NCBI RefSeq assembly: GCF_024205705.1
Contig: NZ_CP073115.1
Location: forward strand, 310,001-374,000
Source of the DNA: Neisseria subflava
Lineage (GTDB): Bacteria; Pseudomonadota; Gammaproteobacteria; Burkholderiales; Neisseriaceae
Direction of reading: 5' to 3'
Length of the DNA: 64,000 nt
Position numbers and translations under genes: made by a program. This document shows positions 35,871 through 44,421 of the stretch, piece after piece; the first letter of the stretch is position 1; each line of letters opens with the position of its first letter. Below the pieces are notes generated by a model. It made no database searches and had not been told where the DNA came from. It worked only from the letters and a program-made list of their open reading frames with translations.

Positions 35871-38077
35871 TTACATCTTCCACTTCAGGCTGAACACGGC
35901 ATTGCGCGGTTCGCCGTAGAAGTTGCCGCTGTTGGCGGCACGGCTGTATTGGTTTTCGTAGTAGCGTTTGTCGGTCAGGTTGTTGACTGCCAGCCCAGTT
36001 GCAGGTTTTTGCTTGGGCGGTATTGGACGTTAGTGTTCCAAATGGTGTAGCCGCCTTGCTTGATGGAGCCGTAGGAATTGGCGGTTTTGCTGCTGCTCTT
36101 CAAGCCAAGACCGACCGTCCATTTGCCGTCATCCACCGGCAGGATATAGCTGGTGTAGAGGCGGAACATATGCTTCGGCGTATGGCTGCTGAAGTTGTAG
36201 CCTTTTTGGCGCGATTCAACATTGCCGGTAACGCTGCTGCGGTTGGTGCTGCGGTTGAAGGTGTAGCCTGCATAAACTTGCCAACGGTCGGTCAGGCTGC
36301 CGGAAATTTCGGCGTCCAAGCCGCGGCTACTTTGGTTGAGCGGTTCCCAATAGGGATGCGGCTTGGCATTGACGCGTTGGTTGTTGTTGTCTTTGTCGGT
36401 GCGGTAGAGGGCGACGGAAGTATTCAGACGGCCTTCGTTCCATTCGCCTTTCCAGCCGATTTCGTAGTTGCGACCCATAATCGGCGGCAGTAGGTTGTCG
36501 TTGTAGTCGCGGTTCATTGTTTGTTTGAAGATGGACGTATAGGCGGCGTAAATACTTTGTTTAGGCGTGATGTCGTAAGTGATGCCGGCATAAGGAACGA
36601 AGCGGTTGCGTTTGAGCGAGTCTGATGAACCTGCTACCCCGTCTTTGAGGTCGCGATCCCAATAGTAGCCGCGTTTCCAGCTGGTGTAGCGTCCGCCTGC
36701 GATGATGTGCAGTTTGTCGGTAGGATTGATGCGCGCGCCCAGACCGAAGGCATGGGTAGTATAACGGCCGTTGCCGCCACGGGCTTTGGCTGTAGCGGCA
36801 TCCCAATCGGGTTTGGCTTTTTCGCTGCCGTTGAAGGCATCTGCGTCATAGGTACTGCTGTCGTTGAGCCAGCGGTTGCTTGAATTCACGTTCTCTTTGG
36901 AATAGCTGTGCATGAAGAAGAGGTCGTGATTTTGGCCGAAAGCGAAGATGCGGCCGGTCAGGTTGTTTTGGAAAGTGAACTGGTGGTTGCCTGCATCGTA
37001 ACGGTCGAAGCTGTATGTGGTTCCTAGGCCGTCTGTACCGATGCCGTTACCTGTGCCGCCCAGCGTGTAATATTCTTTTGAACTGGTGTTCTTACGCCAG
37101 TCCAACTTGCTGCTCAGTTTCCAGTTGTCGTTGAAATAATGTTCAAATTCGGTAAAAAGATTGTATTTTTTCAGGCGGGCTTCGTTCCAATCCGCACCCA
37201 GATAGCGGCTGCGTTTCCACTCTTTGCCGTTTGCACGCATAGGTAGGCCGTCCGGATCGGGTGTTTCGGTTTGGTTGAGATAGCTTGCACCCCAAGTAAG
37301 TTTGCTGTTGTCGCCGATGTCTTTGTCCATTACGCCGTAAAGCAGGATGTCGCGGCCGCCGGATTGGTCTTTGAAAGTTTTGTTACTGCCAACCGAGCCG
37401 ACAAAGCGTCCGCGCAGGCCGTGTTCTTGGCTTAAGGTGCCGGATGCATCAAAGACGCTGTTTACTTTGCCCCATGAGTTTGCCATCAAATCGGCGGAAA
37501 GCTGGCGTTTTGCAGTCGGCTTTTTGCGGACGGCGTTTACCGTGCCGCCGGGTTCGTTGTTTGCCTGTGTCAAACCTGCCGCACCGCGCACCACTTCAAT
37601 GTGGTCGTACATTGCCATATCGGTTGCACTGGTTGGGTCGCCGGCCGGGCCGCCTAAGCCGAATCCGCCGGGTGAGCCAAGTTGCGTGGCAATGCCGTCT
37701 TCTTCAAACTGTTCGATAAAATAGCCGCGCGACATGAAATGCGTGCGTCCGCCGCTTTTGAAAACATTGATGCCCGTAGCGTTTTGCAACGCACCTTCTA
37801 AGTCGGTGATGCCTTGGTCTTCAATTTGTTTTTTAGTAATGACACTGACAGATTGAGGGATTTCCCGCGGAGAGAGGACCAGCCCTGTGGTTGAGCGCAG
37901 GGCGGATACTGTGTAGCTGTTTTGACTTTCAGTGCGCAGGCTTTTGTTTTTACCCACTACGGTAACTTGTTCTACTTCAGCCTGTTGTACCTCTTCGGCA
38001 GCTTGTGCGGCTTGGGGCAATGCGGCAAGGCAGAGAGCAAGTGTGCTCAGTTTGAATAGTTTCTCAGAATGATGCAT
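35871..38077 (-). pseudogene. TonB-dependent siderophore receptor, frameshifted near its C-terminus
   Basis: Outer-membrane receptor of the FpvA/FoxA/FhuE-like class. The signal peptide ends near PQAAQA, the TonB box region lies about residues 32-40, the plug contains SPREIPQSVSVITKKQIEDQG, and the barrel follows. The main frame stops at 35975 after NLQLGWQSTT. In the next frame, 40 further residues run to a stop at 35871, including LAVNNLTDKRYYENQ and FYGEPRNAVFSLKWKM. These match the C-terminus of the intact receptor at 38508 (RRYYENH, IYGQPRNVMF). Adding one G to the G-run at 35994-35996 (minus CTGGGC) restores the frame. The product as read lacks the last barrel strands and is probably not assembled. 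The ATG at 38077 is chosen over the longer reading. Confidence 0.85.
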
Positions 38078-38198
38078 TTGATGAGGTCCTTGATAAAGAA
38101 AAATCTGTTTGTTTTTAAATATTGGCGGCAATATCTGTTTAAATTGAGCAGTTATTTTTTATAATCCGTTTTGTTTTAAAAATTAAATTTAAATCTCC

Positions 38199-38217
38199 GA
38201 ATCATTTTATTTGATTC
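38199..38217. promoter_or_regulatory. Inverted repeat upstream of the frameshifted receptor
   Basis: GAATCA-N7-TGATTC is a perfect 6-bp inverted repeat, 19 bp overall, 122 bases before the receptor start. The size matches a Fur site but the base match to the Fur consensus is poor. It is a candidate operator only. Confidence 0.3.
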
Positions 38218-38245
38218 AATTTCGATTTTGCCAAACCATCGGGTC

Positions 38246-38340
38246 AAAAAAAGGTTGCCGCCGGAAAGGGAGCCGTTGGCAACGAATGGAGGTGGTAATG
38301 CAATGAAAGCTAGATACAAAGGGTAGTATCAAACTAGCTA
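38246..38340 (-). ncRNA. Candidate small RNA between the two TonB-dependent receptors
   Basis: A minus-strand unit of about 95 bases. A 5' hairpin pairs AGCTA and GATAC with GTATC and TAGCT across a one-sided bulge. A single-stranded linker contains ACCACCTCC (complement of 38284-38296), an anti-Shine-Dalgarno stretch. The 3' hairpin GTTGCC/GGCAAC, with an inner CGG/CCG, is followed by C and seven T at 38252-38246. Promoter boxes and a near-perfect FNR box lie upstream. No coding potential is seen. It could be related to FNR-controlled (AniS-like) or iron-controlled (NrrF-like) neisserial sRNAs, but sequence identity cannot be tested here. Confidence 0.62.
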
Positions 38341-38346
38341 TAAATA

Positions 38347-38374
38347 ACTATATCGAAACGGTGAAAAAAATCAA
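38347..38374 (-). promoter_or_regulatory. Promoter of the candidate small RNA at 38246-38340
   Basis: On the minus strand, TTGATT (38374-38369) and TATAGT (38352-38347) are 16 bases apart. The expected start is close to 38340. Confidence 0.55.
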
Positions 38375-38412
38375 CAAGAATTTTTTTCGGTTGAGAAAAT
38401 TTTTTAGACTGT

Positions 38413-38426
38413 TTGCTTTATATCAA
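38413..38426. promoter_or_regulatory. Near-perfect FNR box upstream of the candidate small RNA
   Basis: The minus strand reads TTGAT-ATAA-AGCAA, one mismatch from TTGATNNNNATCAA. Its centre lies about 79 bases before the predicted sRNA start, further than the usual -41.5, so function is uncertain. Confidence 0.4.
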
Positions 38427-38451
38427 GATTTAAAAAAAGGTTTGATTGGAA

Positions 38452-38494
38452 AAGGCCGTCTGAAAACGGAAAGAATCGGTTTCAGACGGCCTTT
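38452..38494 (-). terminator. DUS-type terminator after the second receptor
   Basis: AAAGGCCGTCTGAAA and TTTCAGACGGCCTTTG face each other just after the 38508 stop codon. On the minus strand a T-rich side follows. Confidence 0.7.
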
Positions 38495-38507
38495 GAATCA
38501 AGTGGGA

Positions 38508-40712
38508 TTAGAACTTGTAATCGACTTTGAACATGACGTTGCGCGGTTGGCCGTAAATATTGTTAATGCCCATTGTGCGAATACGGTGGTTTTCATAGTA
38601 GCGGCGGTTGCCCAAATTGCTGCCGATCAAACTGAGGTTGAGATTTTTGGTCGGTGTGTAATGAACATCGGCATTCCAAAGCAGGTAGCCGCCTTGGCCT
38701 ACATTCCACAAACTGTTGGTTTTGCTTTGTACGGTCATGCCGCCGCCGATGGTCCATTTACGGTCGGTAAAGGGGAGGCGGTAGCTGGTGTACAGGCGGA
38801 ACATATGTTTGGGCGTATGTTTGCTGAAGTTTGTGCCGATGGGGTAACGCGCCCCTTCACTTTCTTTATATTTGCTCATATTGAAAGCGTAGTTTGCCGA
38901 TATTTTCCAATCTTCGGTGAGGTCGCCGGAGAGTTCGGCTTCAAAGCCGCGGCTTTGAACTTTGCCAATGGCCTGATATGCCCATTCGCCCATAGCGTTG
39001 CGTTTATCTAAATCATACGGACGGTTTTTTTGAATGATTTGGTAGAGGGCAAACGAGCTGTTGAGCCTGCCGTTGCCGAACCAGTCGGATTTGAAGCCGA
39101 TTTCGGTATTGGTACCGGTAATCGGGTTCAGGAGGTTGTTGTCCATATCGCGGTTGGTCTGCGGTTTTTTGATTTGGGTGTAGTTGGCATAGATGCTGTG
39201 GTTTTTGTCGACATCGAATGTAATGCCCAAGTAAGGGACAAGGCTGGATTTTCGGTATTCGGACAGTTTGCCTGTTTTGCGGTTGTCGAAGTCGTATACC
39301 CAGTGTGTGTAACGCAATGCGCCCAAAATGTGGAGTTTGTGCCAAGGGGTAAAGAGAACGCCTGTCGATACGGCATGGTTGGTGATGGTACGTTCGGTAT
39401 CGGTATAGTTGGCGTTGCCGCTTGTCCAATCGGTGCGCGCCACGCTCTTCCAGTCGTAATCGAAAATATTGTATTCGTTAGAAGTACGGGCTTTCCATAG
39501 GTTGTAGGAGCTGTTGTTTTCCCGTGAATAAGTGTAGTTGGCAAATGCCTGCTGTTCGTTGCCTAAGGCTTGGAATTTGCCGGATACGCCGGTTTGGAAG
39601 GCAAATTGTTTGCCGGTATTGTCGTATTTTTGGATGTTGTCGGTTGCACCGGTAAAAATACCGTTCTGTCCGATGCCGGCGAACCTGCCGCCTGTATTGG
39701 CTGCGGTGGCGAAGTTTTGGGCGGATGAAGAACGGTTGTAGTTGAGCTTGCTGCTCCATTTCCAATTGTCGTTGATTTGATGGTCGAATTCGGCAAAGAC
39801 ATTGCGTTTGTAAAAGCGGATTTGATTCCATTCCGCGCCCAGATAGGTATCTCTCGGAAGGTTAAGGTCAAAGCCATTGCCCATCGGTACGCCGTAAAAA
39901 TCGGGTGTTTCTTCGGTGCGTTGGTACAGGCCGCCAAGTGTGGCTTTGCTGTTCTCGCCGATATCGGCCTCTAAAATCCCGTACAGCATTTGACCTTTGG
40001 TTGGGTTTTTGTCTTGGAAAGTTTTATTGCGTGTCAGGCTGGAAACCAAACGGCCGCGGACGCTGTGACTGCTGTTTAAACTGCCCGATACGTCGCCGAT
40101 CAGGCTTGCTGCGCCGAAACGGTCGGCCATAAAACTTAAGGTTGCCTGCGTATTGGCGGTCGGACGTTTACGTACGGCATTGATTGTGCCGCCGGGTTCG
40201 CTGTTGGATTGGGTCAGGCCAGTCGGACCGCGGACAACTTCGATATGGTCGTAGATGGCCAGATTGCTCATGCTTTGAGGGTCGTTGTACGGGTTGCCGG
40301 ACGAACCTGCAACGGTAGTGGATAAGCCGTCTTCTTCAATTTGATCGATGTAAAAGCCGCGCGACTGATAACGCCAACGGCCGGAATCGGGAATCACGTT
40401 GATGCCGGTTGTGGTTTTTAAGGCTTGTTCCATATTGGTCATGCCTTGGTTATCCAGCTGCGTTTTGGTAATCACGCTTACCGACTGCGGCGTTTCTTTC
40501 GGAGACAAGGCAAGCCCGGTGGTGGTGCGCATGGCAGAGGTGGTGTAAGAGTCGCGGTTTTCGGTGCGGGTGGAACGGTTTTTGCCGGTTACATTGACGG
40601 TTTGCAGCTCGGCAGTTTGTTCTGGCCGGGGTGTTGCAGTGTTTTCTGCTAAGGCTGCATAAGGCAGAGTGGCAATAATGAGTGCTAATGTTTTAAGGGC
40701 TGAGGCGTTCAT
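38508..40712 (-). CDS. TonB-dependent siderophore receptor, intact
   Basis: Outer-membrane receptor for a ferric siderophore or similar ligand, powered by TonB-ExbB-ExbD. The signal peptide ends near AALAEN (about residue 24). The plug shows TGLALSPKETPQSVSVITKTQLDNQGMTN and YDHIEVVRGPTGL. The 22-strand barrel ends in the terminal phenylalanine of MFKVDYKF, needed for outer-membrane assembly. The ATG at 40712 gives 734 residues. It is a paralogue of the frameshifted receptor downstream. A Fur-like site lies just upstream, consistent with iron repression. The ligand is unknown. Confidence 0.92.
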   Translation of the reverse strand: MNASALKTLALIIATLPYAALAENTATPRPEQTAELQTVNVTGKNRSTRTENRDSYTTSAMRTTTGLALSPKETPQSVSVITKTQLDNQGMTNMEQALKTTTGINVIPDSGRWRYQSRGFYIDQIEEDGLSTTVAGSSGNPYNDPQSMSNLAIYDHIEVVRGPTGLTQSNSEPGGTINAVRKRPTANTQATLSFMADRFGAASLIGDVSGSLNSSHSVRGRLVSSLTRNKTFQDKNPTKGQMLYGILEADIGENSKATLGGLYQRTEETPDFYGVPMGNGFDLNLPRDTYLGAEWNQIRFYKRNVFAEFDHQINDNWKWSSKLNYNRSSSAQNFATAANTGGRFAGIGQNGIFTGATDNIQKYDNTGKQFAFQTGVSGKFQALGNEQQAFANYTYSRENNSSYNLWKARTSNEYNIFDYDWKSVARTDWTSGNANYTDTERTITNHAVSTGVLFTPWHKLHILGALRYTHWVYDFDNRKTGKLSEYRKSSLVPYLGITFDVDKNHSIYANYTQIKKPQTNRDMDNNLLNPITGTNTEIGFKSDWFGNGRLNSSFALYQIIQKNRPYDLDKRNAMGEWAYQAIGKVQSRGFEAELSGDLTEDWKISANYAFNMSKYKESEGARYPIGTNFSKHTPKHMFRLYTSYRLPFTDRKWTIGGGMTVQSKTNSLWNVGQGGYLLWNADVHYTPTKNLNLSLIGSNLGNRRYYENHRIRTMGINNIYGQPRNVMFKVDYKF

Positions 40713-40748
40713 GAACGTCTTTCTATAATTAAAATTTAATCGAACCAA

Positions 40749-40767
40749 AATAAGAATAATTATATTT
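40749..40767. promoter_or_regulatory. Putative Fur box upstream of the intact receptor
   Basis: AATAAGAATAATTATATTT matches the 19-bp Fur consensus at 12 positions and lies 37 bases before the receptor start. The call is inferred from consensus. Confidence 0.5.
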
Positions 40768-40922
40768 TACGATAATTTTGTTGTTTTGTAATTTAAGAAC
40801 AAGGTTTTGAGGTTTTTTAGCGGATTTATGTTGTTTCTATGGTTTTTGAAGGTGTTTTTAAAATTAAACTAGCTAAGGGAATCAAGCGACAGGCCGTCTG
40901 AAAATTTTCGGGGTGGTTCGGC

Positions 40923-40928
40923 TATAAT
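40923..40928 (+). promoter_or_regulatory. Putative serB -10 box
   Basis: TATAAT preceded by GGC lies 106 bases before the serB start. A DUS overlaps the expected -35 position. The remainder of 40713-41033 is AT-rich and holds only this and the Fur-like site. Confidence 0.5.
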
Positions 40929-41033
40929 GCTGTTTTGGTTTTTTACGGCCTTTGCAAAAATATGGTTTTGTTATTTTAAGCTGAATGTGTACCCGATATG
41001 TTTGCAAAGGTTTTGGGGTATGAGGAGAATGAG

Positions 41034-41864
41034 ATGAAGAAAGTTTTGGTGTTGCAACATGGAGATTTGGGCGCTTGCGACTGGTCGGCGTTTGGCGGTT
41101 TGGTGTCTGCGTCATCAGGGAAGTCGGTATTGCGTGTGCCGGTTGATGATGATTTTGAATTGACGGACGAGATGCGGGCTGCGTTGATTGCGCAGCAGAT
41201 AGATGGTGCGGTGTTGCCGGATGTGGCTTTTGCTGATTTGGGGCTGATTGTCAGCGATATGGATTCGACGCTGATTACGATTGAGTGTGTGGATGAGATT
41301 GCGGCCGGTGTTGGGCTGAAGGATGAGGTGGCGGCGATTACGGAGCAGTCGATGCGCGGCGAGCTGGACTTTGAGCAGTCTTTGCGTAAGCGTGTGGCTT
41401 TGCTGGCCGGTTTGGATGAGCGCGTGTTGGAAGAGGTGTACGAGAATGTGTTGCAGCTGTCGCCGGGCGCGGAATTTTTGTTGGAAGAGTGCAAACGGAA
41501 TGATGTGAAGTTTATGCTGGTGTCGGGCGGGTTTACGTTCTTTACGGAACGCCTACAACGGCGTTTGGGCTTGGATTTCCATTTTGCGAATGTGTTGGAA
41601 GTGGAAAACGGCAAGCTGACAGGCCGTCTGAAAGGGCGGATTATCGATGCGCAGGCTAAGACGGATTTATTGCGTGAATACCGTGAGCGACTGGGTTTGG
41701 CTCCGTGGCAGGTGGTGGCGATGGGAGATGGTGCGAATGATATTCCGATGATATTGGAAGCTGGGTTCGGTATTGCTTATCGGGCGAAACCGAAAACCGA
41801 AGCGAATGCGGATGCGTGTGTGCGCTTTGGTGGTTTGGAGCGGATACGCGGTTGGTTTGCGTAA
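41034..41864 (+). CDS. serB: Phosphoserine phosphatase
   Basis: HAD phosphatase for the last step of serine synthesis. Catalytic motif I is VSDMDSTLITIECVDEIA, motif II is MLVSGGFTFFT and motif III is MGDGANDIPMILEAGFGIAY. The ATG at 41034 follows GAGGAGAATGAG at good spacing and gives 276 residues; the ATG at 40998 would add twelve residues with no ribosome binding site. It is convergent with lpxH across an inverted DUS pair. Confidence 0.95.
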   Translation: MKKVLVLQHGDLGACDWSAFGGLVSASSGKSVLRVPVDDDFELTDEMRAALIAQQIDGAVLPDVAFADLGLIVSDMDSTLITIECVDEIAAGVGLKDEVAAITEQSMRGELDFEQSLRKRVALLAGLDERVLEEVYENVLQLSPGAEFLLEECKRNDVKFMLVSGGFTFFTERLQRRLGLDFHFANVLEVENGKLTGRLKGRIIDAQAKTDLLREYRERLGLAPWQVVAMGDGANDIPMILEAGFGIAYRAKPKTEANADACVRFGGLERIRGWFA

Positions 41865-41887
41865 ACTGTTTGAATGTTTGTCAGTCA

Positions 41888-41930
41888 GGCCGTCTGAACA
41901 ATCGGGAAACCGGTTTTCAGACGGCCTGAT
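41888..41930. terminator. DUS-type terminator between serB and lpxH
   Basis: AGGCCGTCTGAAC and TTTTCAGACGGCCT pair between convergent genes; there is no long T-run. Confidence 0.6.
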
Positions 41931-41933
41931 GTT

Positions 41934-42641
41934 TTATAAGGCGATAAAACGGTAGCCCTCGGCATCGACTTCGAGAATGGAGGCGTAATTGTCGCGCCAG
42001 TCGCCGAGTACGATGCGGGTGTAATCGGCGTTGCGATGGATGTTTTCGCGGTGGGTATGGCCGTGGATGAGTAGGGGCGTGTGGAAGCGTTGGACGGTAT
42101 CGTGGGTAAAGGTTGGATTGACGTCCATGATGTCGGCGGTTTTGTGTTGTTTGTCCTGTTTGCTCTGCTTACGGATTTTGGTGGCGATGTTCAGCCGGAG
42201 TGTGAGCGGCAGGAGCAGGAACAGGCGTTGCAGCCATTTTTGATGGACGGTACGGCGGAATTTTTGATAAGAATGGTCGTCGGTGCAGAGGGTGTCGCCG
42301 TGACAGAGTAGGGTGGGTGTGCCGAACAGGTCGATAACGGCGTACTCGGGCAGTAAGGTCATGCCGGTATCGCGGGCGAAGGTTTTGCCGATGAGGAAGT
42401 CGCGGTTGCCATGGATAAAATAGCAGGCGACGCCACGCTCGGTTAGGCTGCAGATGGTTTGTTTGATGGTTTGAACCAAAGGGCTGTTTTCGTCATCGCC
42501 GATCCAAAAGTCGAAAAGGTCGCCAAGAATGTATACGGCTTGGGCATGAACGGCTTTTTCTTGGATAAATTTTTGGAAGAGTGCGGTCAGTTGAGGATGG
42601 GATTCGCTCAGGTGCAAATCGGCGATGAAGTAAATCGGCAT
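41934..42641 (-). CDS. lpxH: UDP-2,3-diacylglucosamine diphosphatase
   Basis: Membrane-associated calcineurin-like phosphoesterase of lipid A synthesis that releases lipid X from UDP-diacylglucosamine. The metal motifs are all present: IADLHLSES, GDLFDFWIGDD, HGNRDFLIG, LCHGDTLCTDD and HGHTHRE. The length is 235 residues. It starts directly at the first motif, typical for LpxH. The upstream PIG-L gene is on the same strand but separated by 156 bases and an inverted DUS pair. Confidence 0.95.
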   Translation of the reverse strand: MPIYFIADLHLSESHPQLTALFQKFIQEKAVHAQAVYILGDLFDFWIGDDENSPLVQTIKQTICSLTERGVACYFIHGNRDFLIGKTFARDTGMTLLPEYAVIDLFGTPTLLCHGDTLCTDDHSYQKFRRTVHQKWLQRLFLLLPLTLRLNIATKIRKQSKQDKQHKTADIMDVNPTFTHDTVQRFHTPLLIHGHTHRENIHRNADYTRIVLGDWRDNYASILEVDAEGYRFIAL

Positions 42642-42756
42642 GATGATGTGGGACGTGTGGGAAGGGTTTTATTATAACTTGGGTTGTTGCGTTTGGATTT
42701 GAGCTTGGTGTTTTTCGTTTGTAATGCGGTGATTTTATTGTTTTGATTTGGTGTGA

Positions 42757-42796
42757 TAAAGGCCGTCTGAAACATCTTTTCAGACGGCCTTTGTGG
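42757..42796 (-). terminator. DUS-type terminator after the PIG-L gene
   Basis: AAAGGCCGTCTGAAA and TTTTCAGACGGCCTTT form a stem directly after the 42798 stop codon. Confidence 0.7.
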
Positions 42797-42797
42797 T

Positions 42798-44183
42798 TTA
42801 TTGGGCTTTGCCCTGATAGGTGATTTGTTTCAGTGTCTCTTCTTGGTATAGGTCGCTGATAGGGACGGTATAGAAGAATTCGTTGCTGCGGACAAAGCGG
42901 TTGACCAAGTCTTTGTCGAGATGGAGGACGTGGTGTCGCAGTTTGTTTAAGCCTTTGAATATCATGGTGCTCCAACGCATATAGCCGTCTGAATTGGGGC
43001 GGATGTCGTTCATGGCATCAAGGGCGAGAAGTTTGCGGTTTTGCTCTTCTTTATCCAAAGGATGGGAATAGATGCTTTGGAAGTAAAACGGTTGCTCGGA
43101 GGGCGGCGGCAGGCTGAGGGAAGAACCTACTTTGCCGATAGGGAAGTCGTCGCTCAGATAATGTATGGTGTGCAAAAATAGATTACCGTGGCGGTAATCG
43201 ATTTTGCGCAGGGCTTCGATGGCGGCCAGCGCAGTATGTTGGTGGTCGGGATGCGCATCAATATTGGGGGACGGCGTCACGATAATATCCGGCTGGAACG
43301 TTTCTATCAGATAGCCAAGGTTGTCTACCAAGCTGGTCCAAGTCGAGCCGGGCTTGAGGTGTTTCGCCAATGAGGAGGTGTTGGCACGGCGGAAAATGTC
43401 GACATCGGTCGTATCGATTTTGGTCGATTTAATCTCTTTTTCCGGATTTTGGCGCATGGCGGTCAATGTGCTGTCGAAGTAGCCCAGTTGCAGGATGTTT
43501 TCAGACGGCACACCGGCCAAAATGGGCACGGTCAGGCTGTTCCAAACGCGCATCCTGCCTTTTTGCAGATATTGTGCCTGAGTGTCGCAGTCGCATGTGC
43601 TGTAAAGATTGCCATAGTGGAAGCTGCCGCCTTCGCTGGCAGTTAAGGTGCAGATCATTGAATTGGCGGCGTGTTTTTCATACAAACCGTATGCACTTAA
43701 TTCTGCATCGTCAGCATGGGGTGCAAGGACAAGGATTTTTTTGCCGTCGAGGTTTTCACGCGGATAAACAGAGAGTTCGATTTCTTGATCGGGCAAGGTT
43801 AGGTATTTGCCTTCCAGGCGGATGGTTTTGTCGCTGTCGGAGAAAGTATCGCTCAGATTGATATAGCGCACGCCTTTTGCGCCGTATTCGAAATATTGCT
43901 TCCACTTGCCTTTAGATGAAATGGTTTCAACAAAAGGCAATGCCAGCAATCCTACCCAAGTGGATTTGATACGGAGTTTGGCAATAACGGTATCTTGCCC
44001 GCTGATAGCAGCGGGTAAAGTCAGGCTGCCACCCTTGAGGGTAGCATGCGCGGTAGAGGGAAGGGAGGGATAGTTATAGTCTTGGTGTGTGTTGTAGGCA
44101 AACTGTTTTTTATGAATAATTGAAGTAATAATAAGCAATGTAACAAAAAAAGTCAGTATCAGCCCCGTTAGTATTAGAAACAT
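42798..44183 (-). CDS. Membrane-anchored PIG-L/LmbE family deacetylase
   Basis: Probable zinc-dependent N-acetylglucosaminyl deacetylase. An N-terminal transmembrane helix (residues 2-20) places the catalytic part outside the inner membrane. A beta-sandwich-like segment (about 50-155) precedes the PIG-L domain with its zinc motif LAPHADDAELSAYGL (about residue 160) and the second motif IDAHPDHQHTALAAIEAL. The 461-residue length is longer than a bare PIG-L domain. The substrate may be an envelope or pilus glycan. Nothing nearby identifies it. Confidence 0.82.
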   Translation of the reverse strand: MFLILTGLILTFFVTLLIITSIIHKKQFAYNTHQDYNYPSLPSTAHATLKGGSLTLPAAISGQDTVIAKLRIKSTWVGLLALPFVETISSKGKWKQYFEYGAKGVRYINLSDTFSDSDKTIRLEGKYLTLPDQEIELSVYPRENLDGKKILVLAPHADDAELSAYGLYEKHAANSMICTLTASEGGSFHYGNLYSTCDCDTQAQYLQKGRMRVWNSLTVPILAGVPSENILQLGYFDSTLTAMRQNPEKEIKSTKIDTTDVDIFRRANTSSLAKHLKPGSTWTSLVDNLGYLIETFQPDIIVTPSPNIDAHPDHQHTALAAIEALRKIDYRHGNLFLHTIHYLSDDFPIGKVGSSLSLPPPSEQPFYFQSIYSHPLDKEEQNRKLLALDAMNDIRPNSDGYMRWSTMIFKGLNKLRHHVLHLDKDLVNRFVRSNEFFYTVPISDLYQEETLKQITYQGKAQ

Positions 44184-44342
44184 TGTCAGGTTCCTTTATC
44201 GTATAACAGCTATGATATTGCTTGCGAAGTCTATTTGTTTGTTTTTCTTACAAACGGTTGTTTTTTGTACTCTAACGTCATTAAAGAAAACGTTTAAAAT
44301 AAAACAGTTTGCGGGTTGATTATATATAAACGACCAAAATGT

Positions 44343-44398
44343 AGAAAGGCCGTCTGAAAAATTTGAAAGAAATTTCAAAAATTTCAGACGGCCTTGAT
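44343..44398 (-). terminator. DUS-type terminator after aspS
   Basis: AAGGCCGTCTGAAAAATTT and AAATTTCAGACGGCCTT pair across a short loop, 24 bases after the aspS stop. On the minus strand a weak T-side follows. Confidence 0.65.
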
Positions 44399-44421
44399 AT
44401 TTTAAAGGTTAAGCCGATAAA

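Noticed and set aside
38361..39011. 216-codon open frame on the plus strand between the receptors
   Set aside because: Mostly antisense to the intact receptor; its start lies inside the candidate sRNA promoter region and it has no ribosome binding site.
38331..40875. AAACTAGCTA occurring upstream of both receptor genes (38331 and 40866) as a shared operator
   Set aside because: The first copy is part of the 5' hairpin of the candidate sRNA. A 10-base AT-rich match is weak evidence for a shared site.
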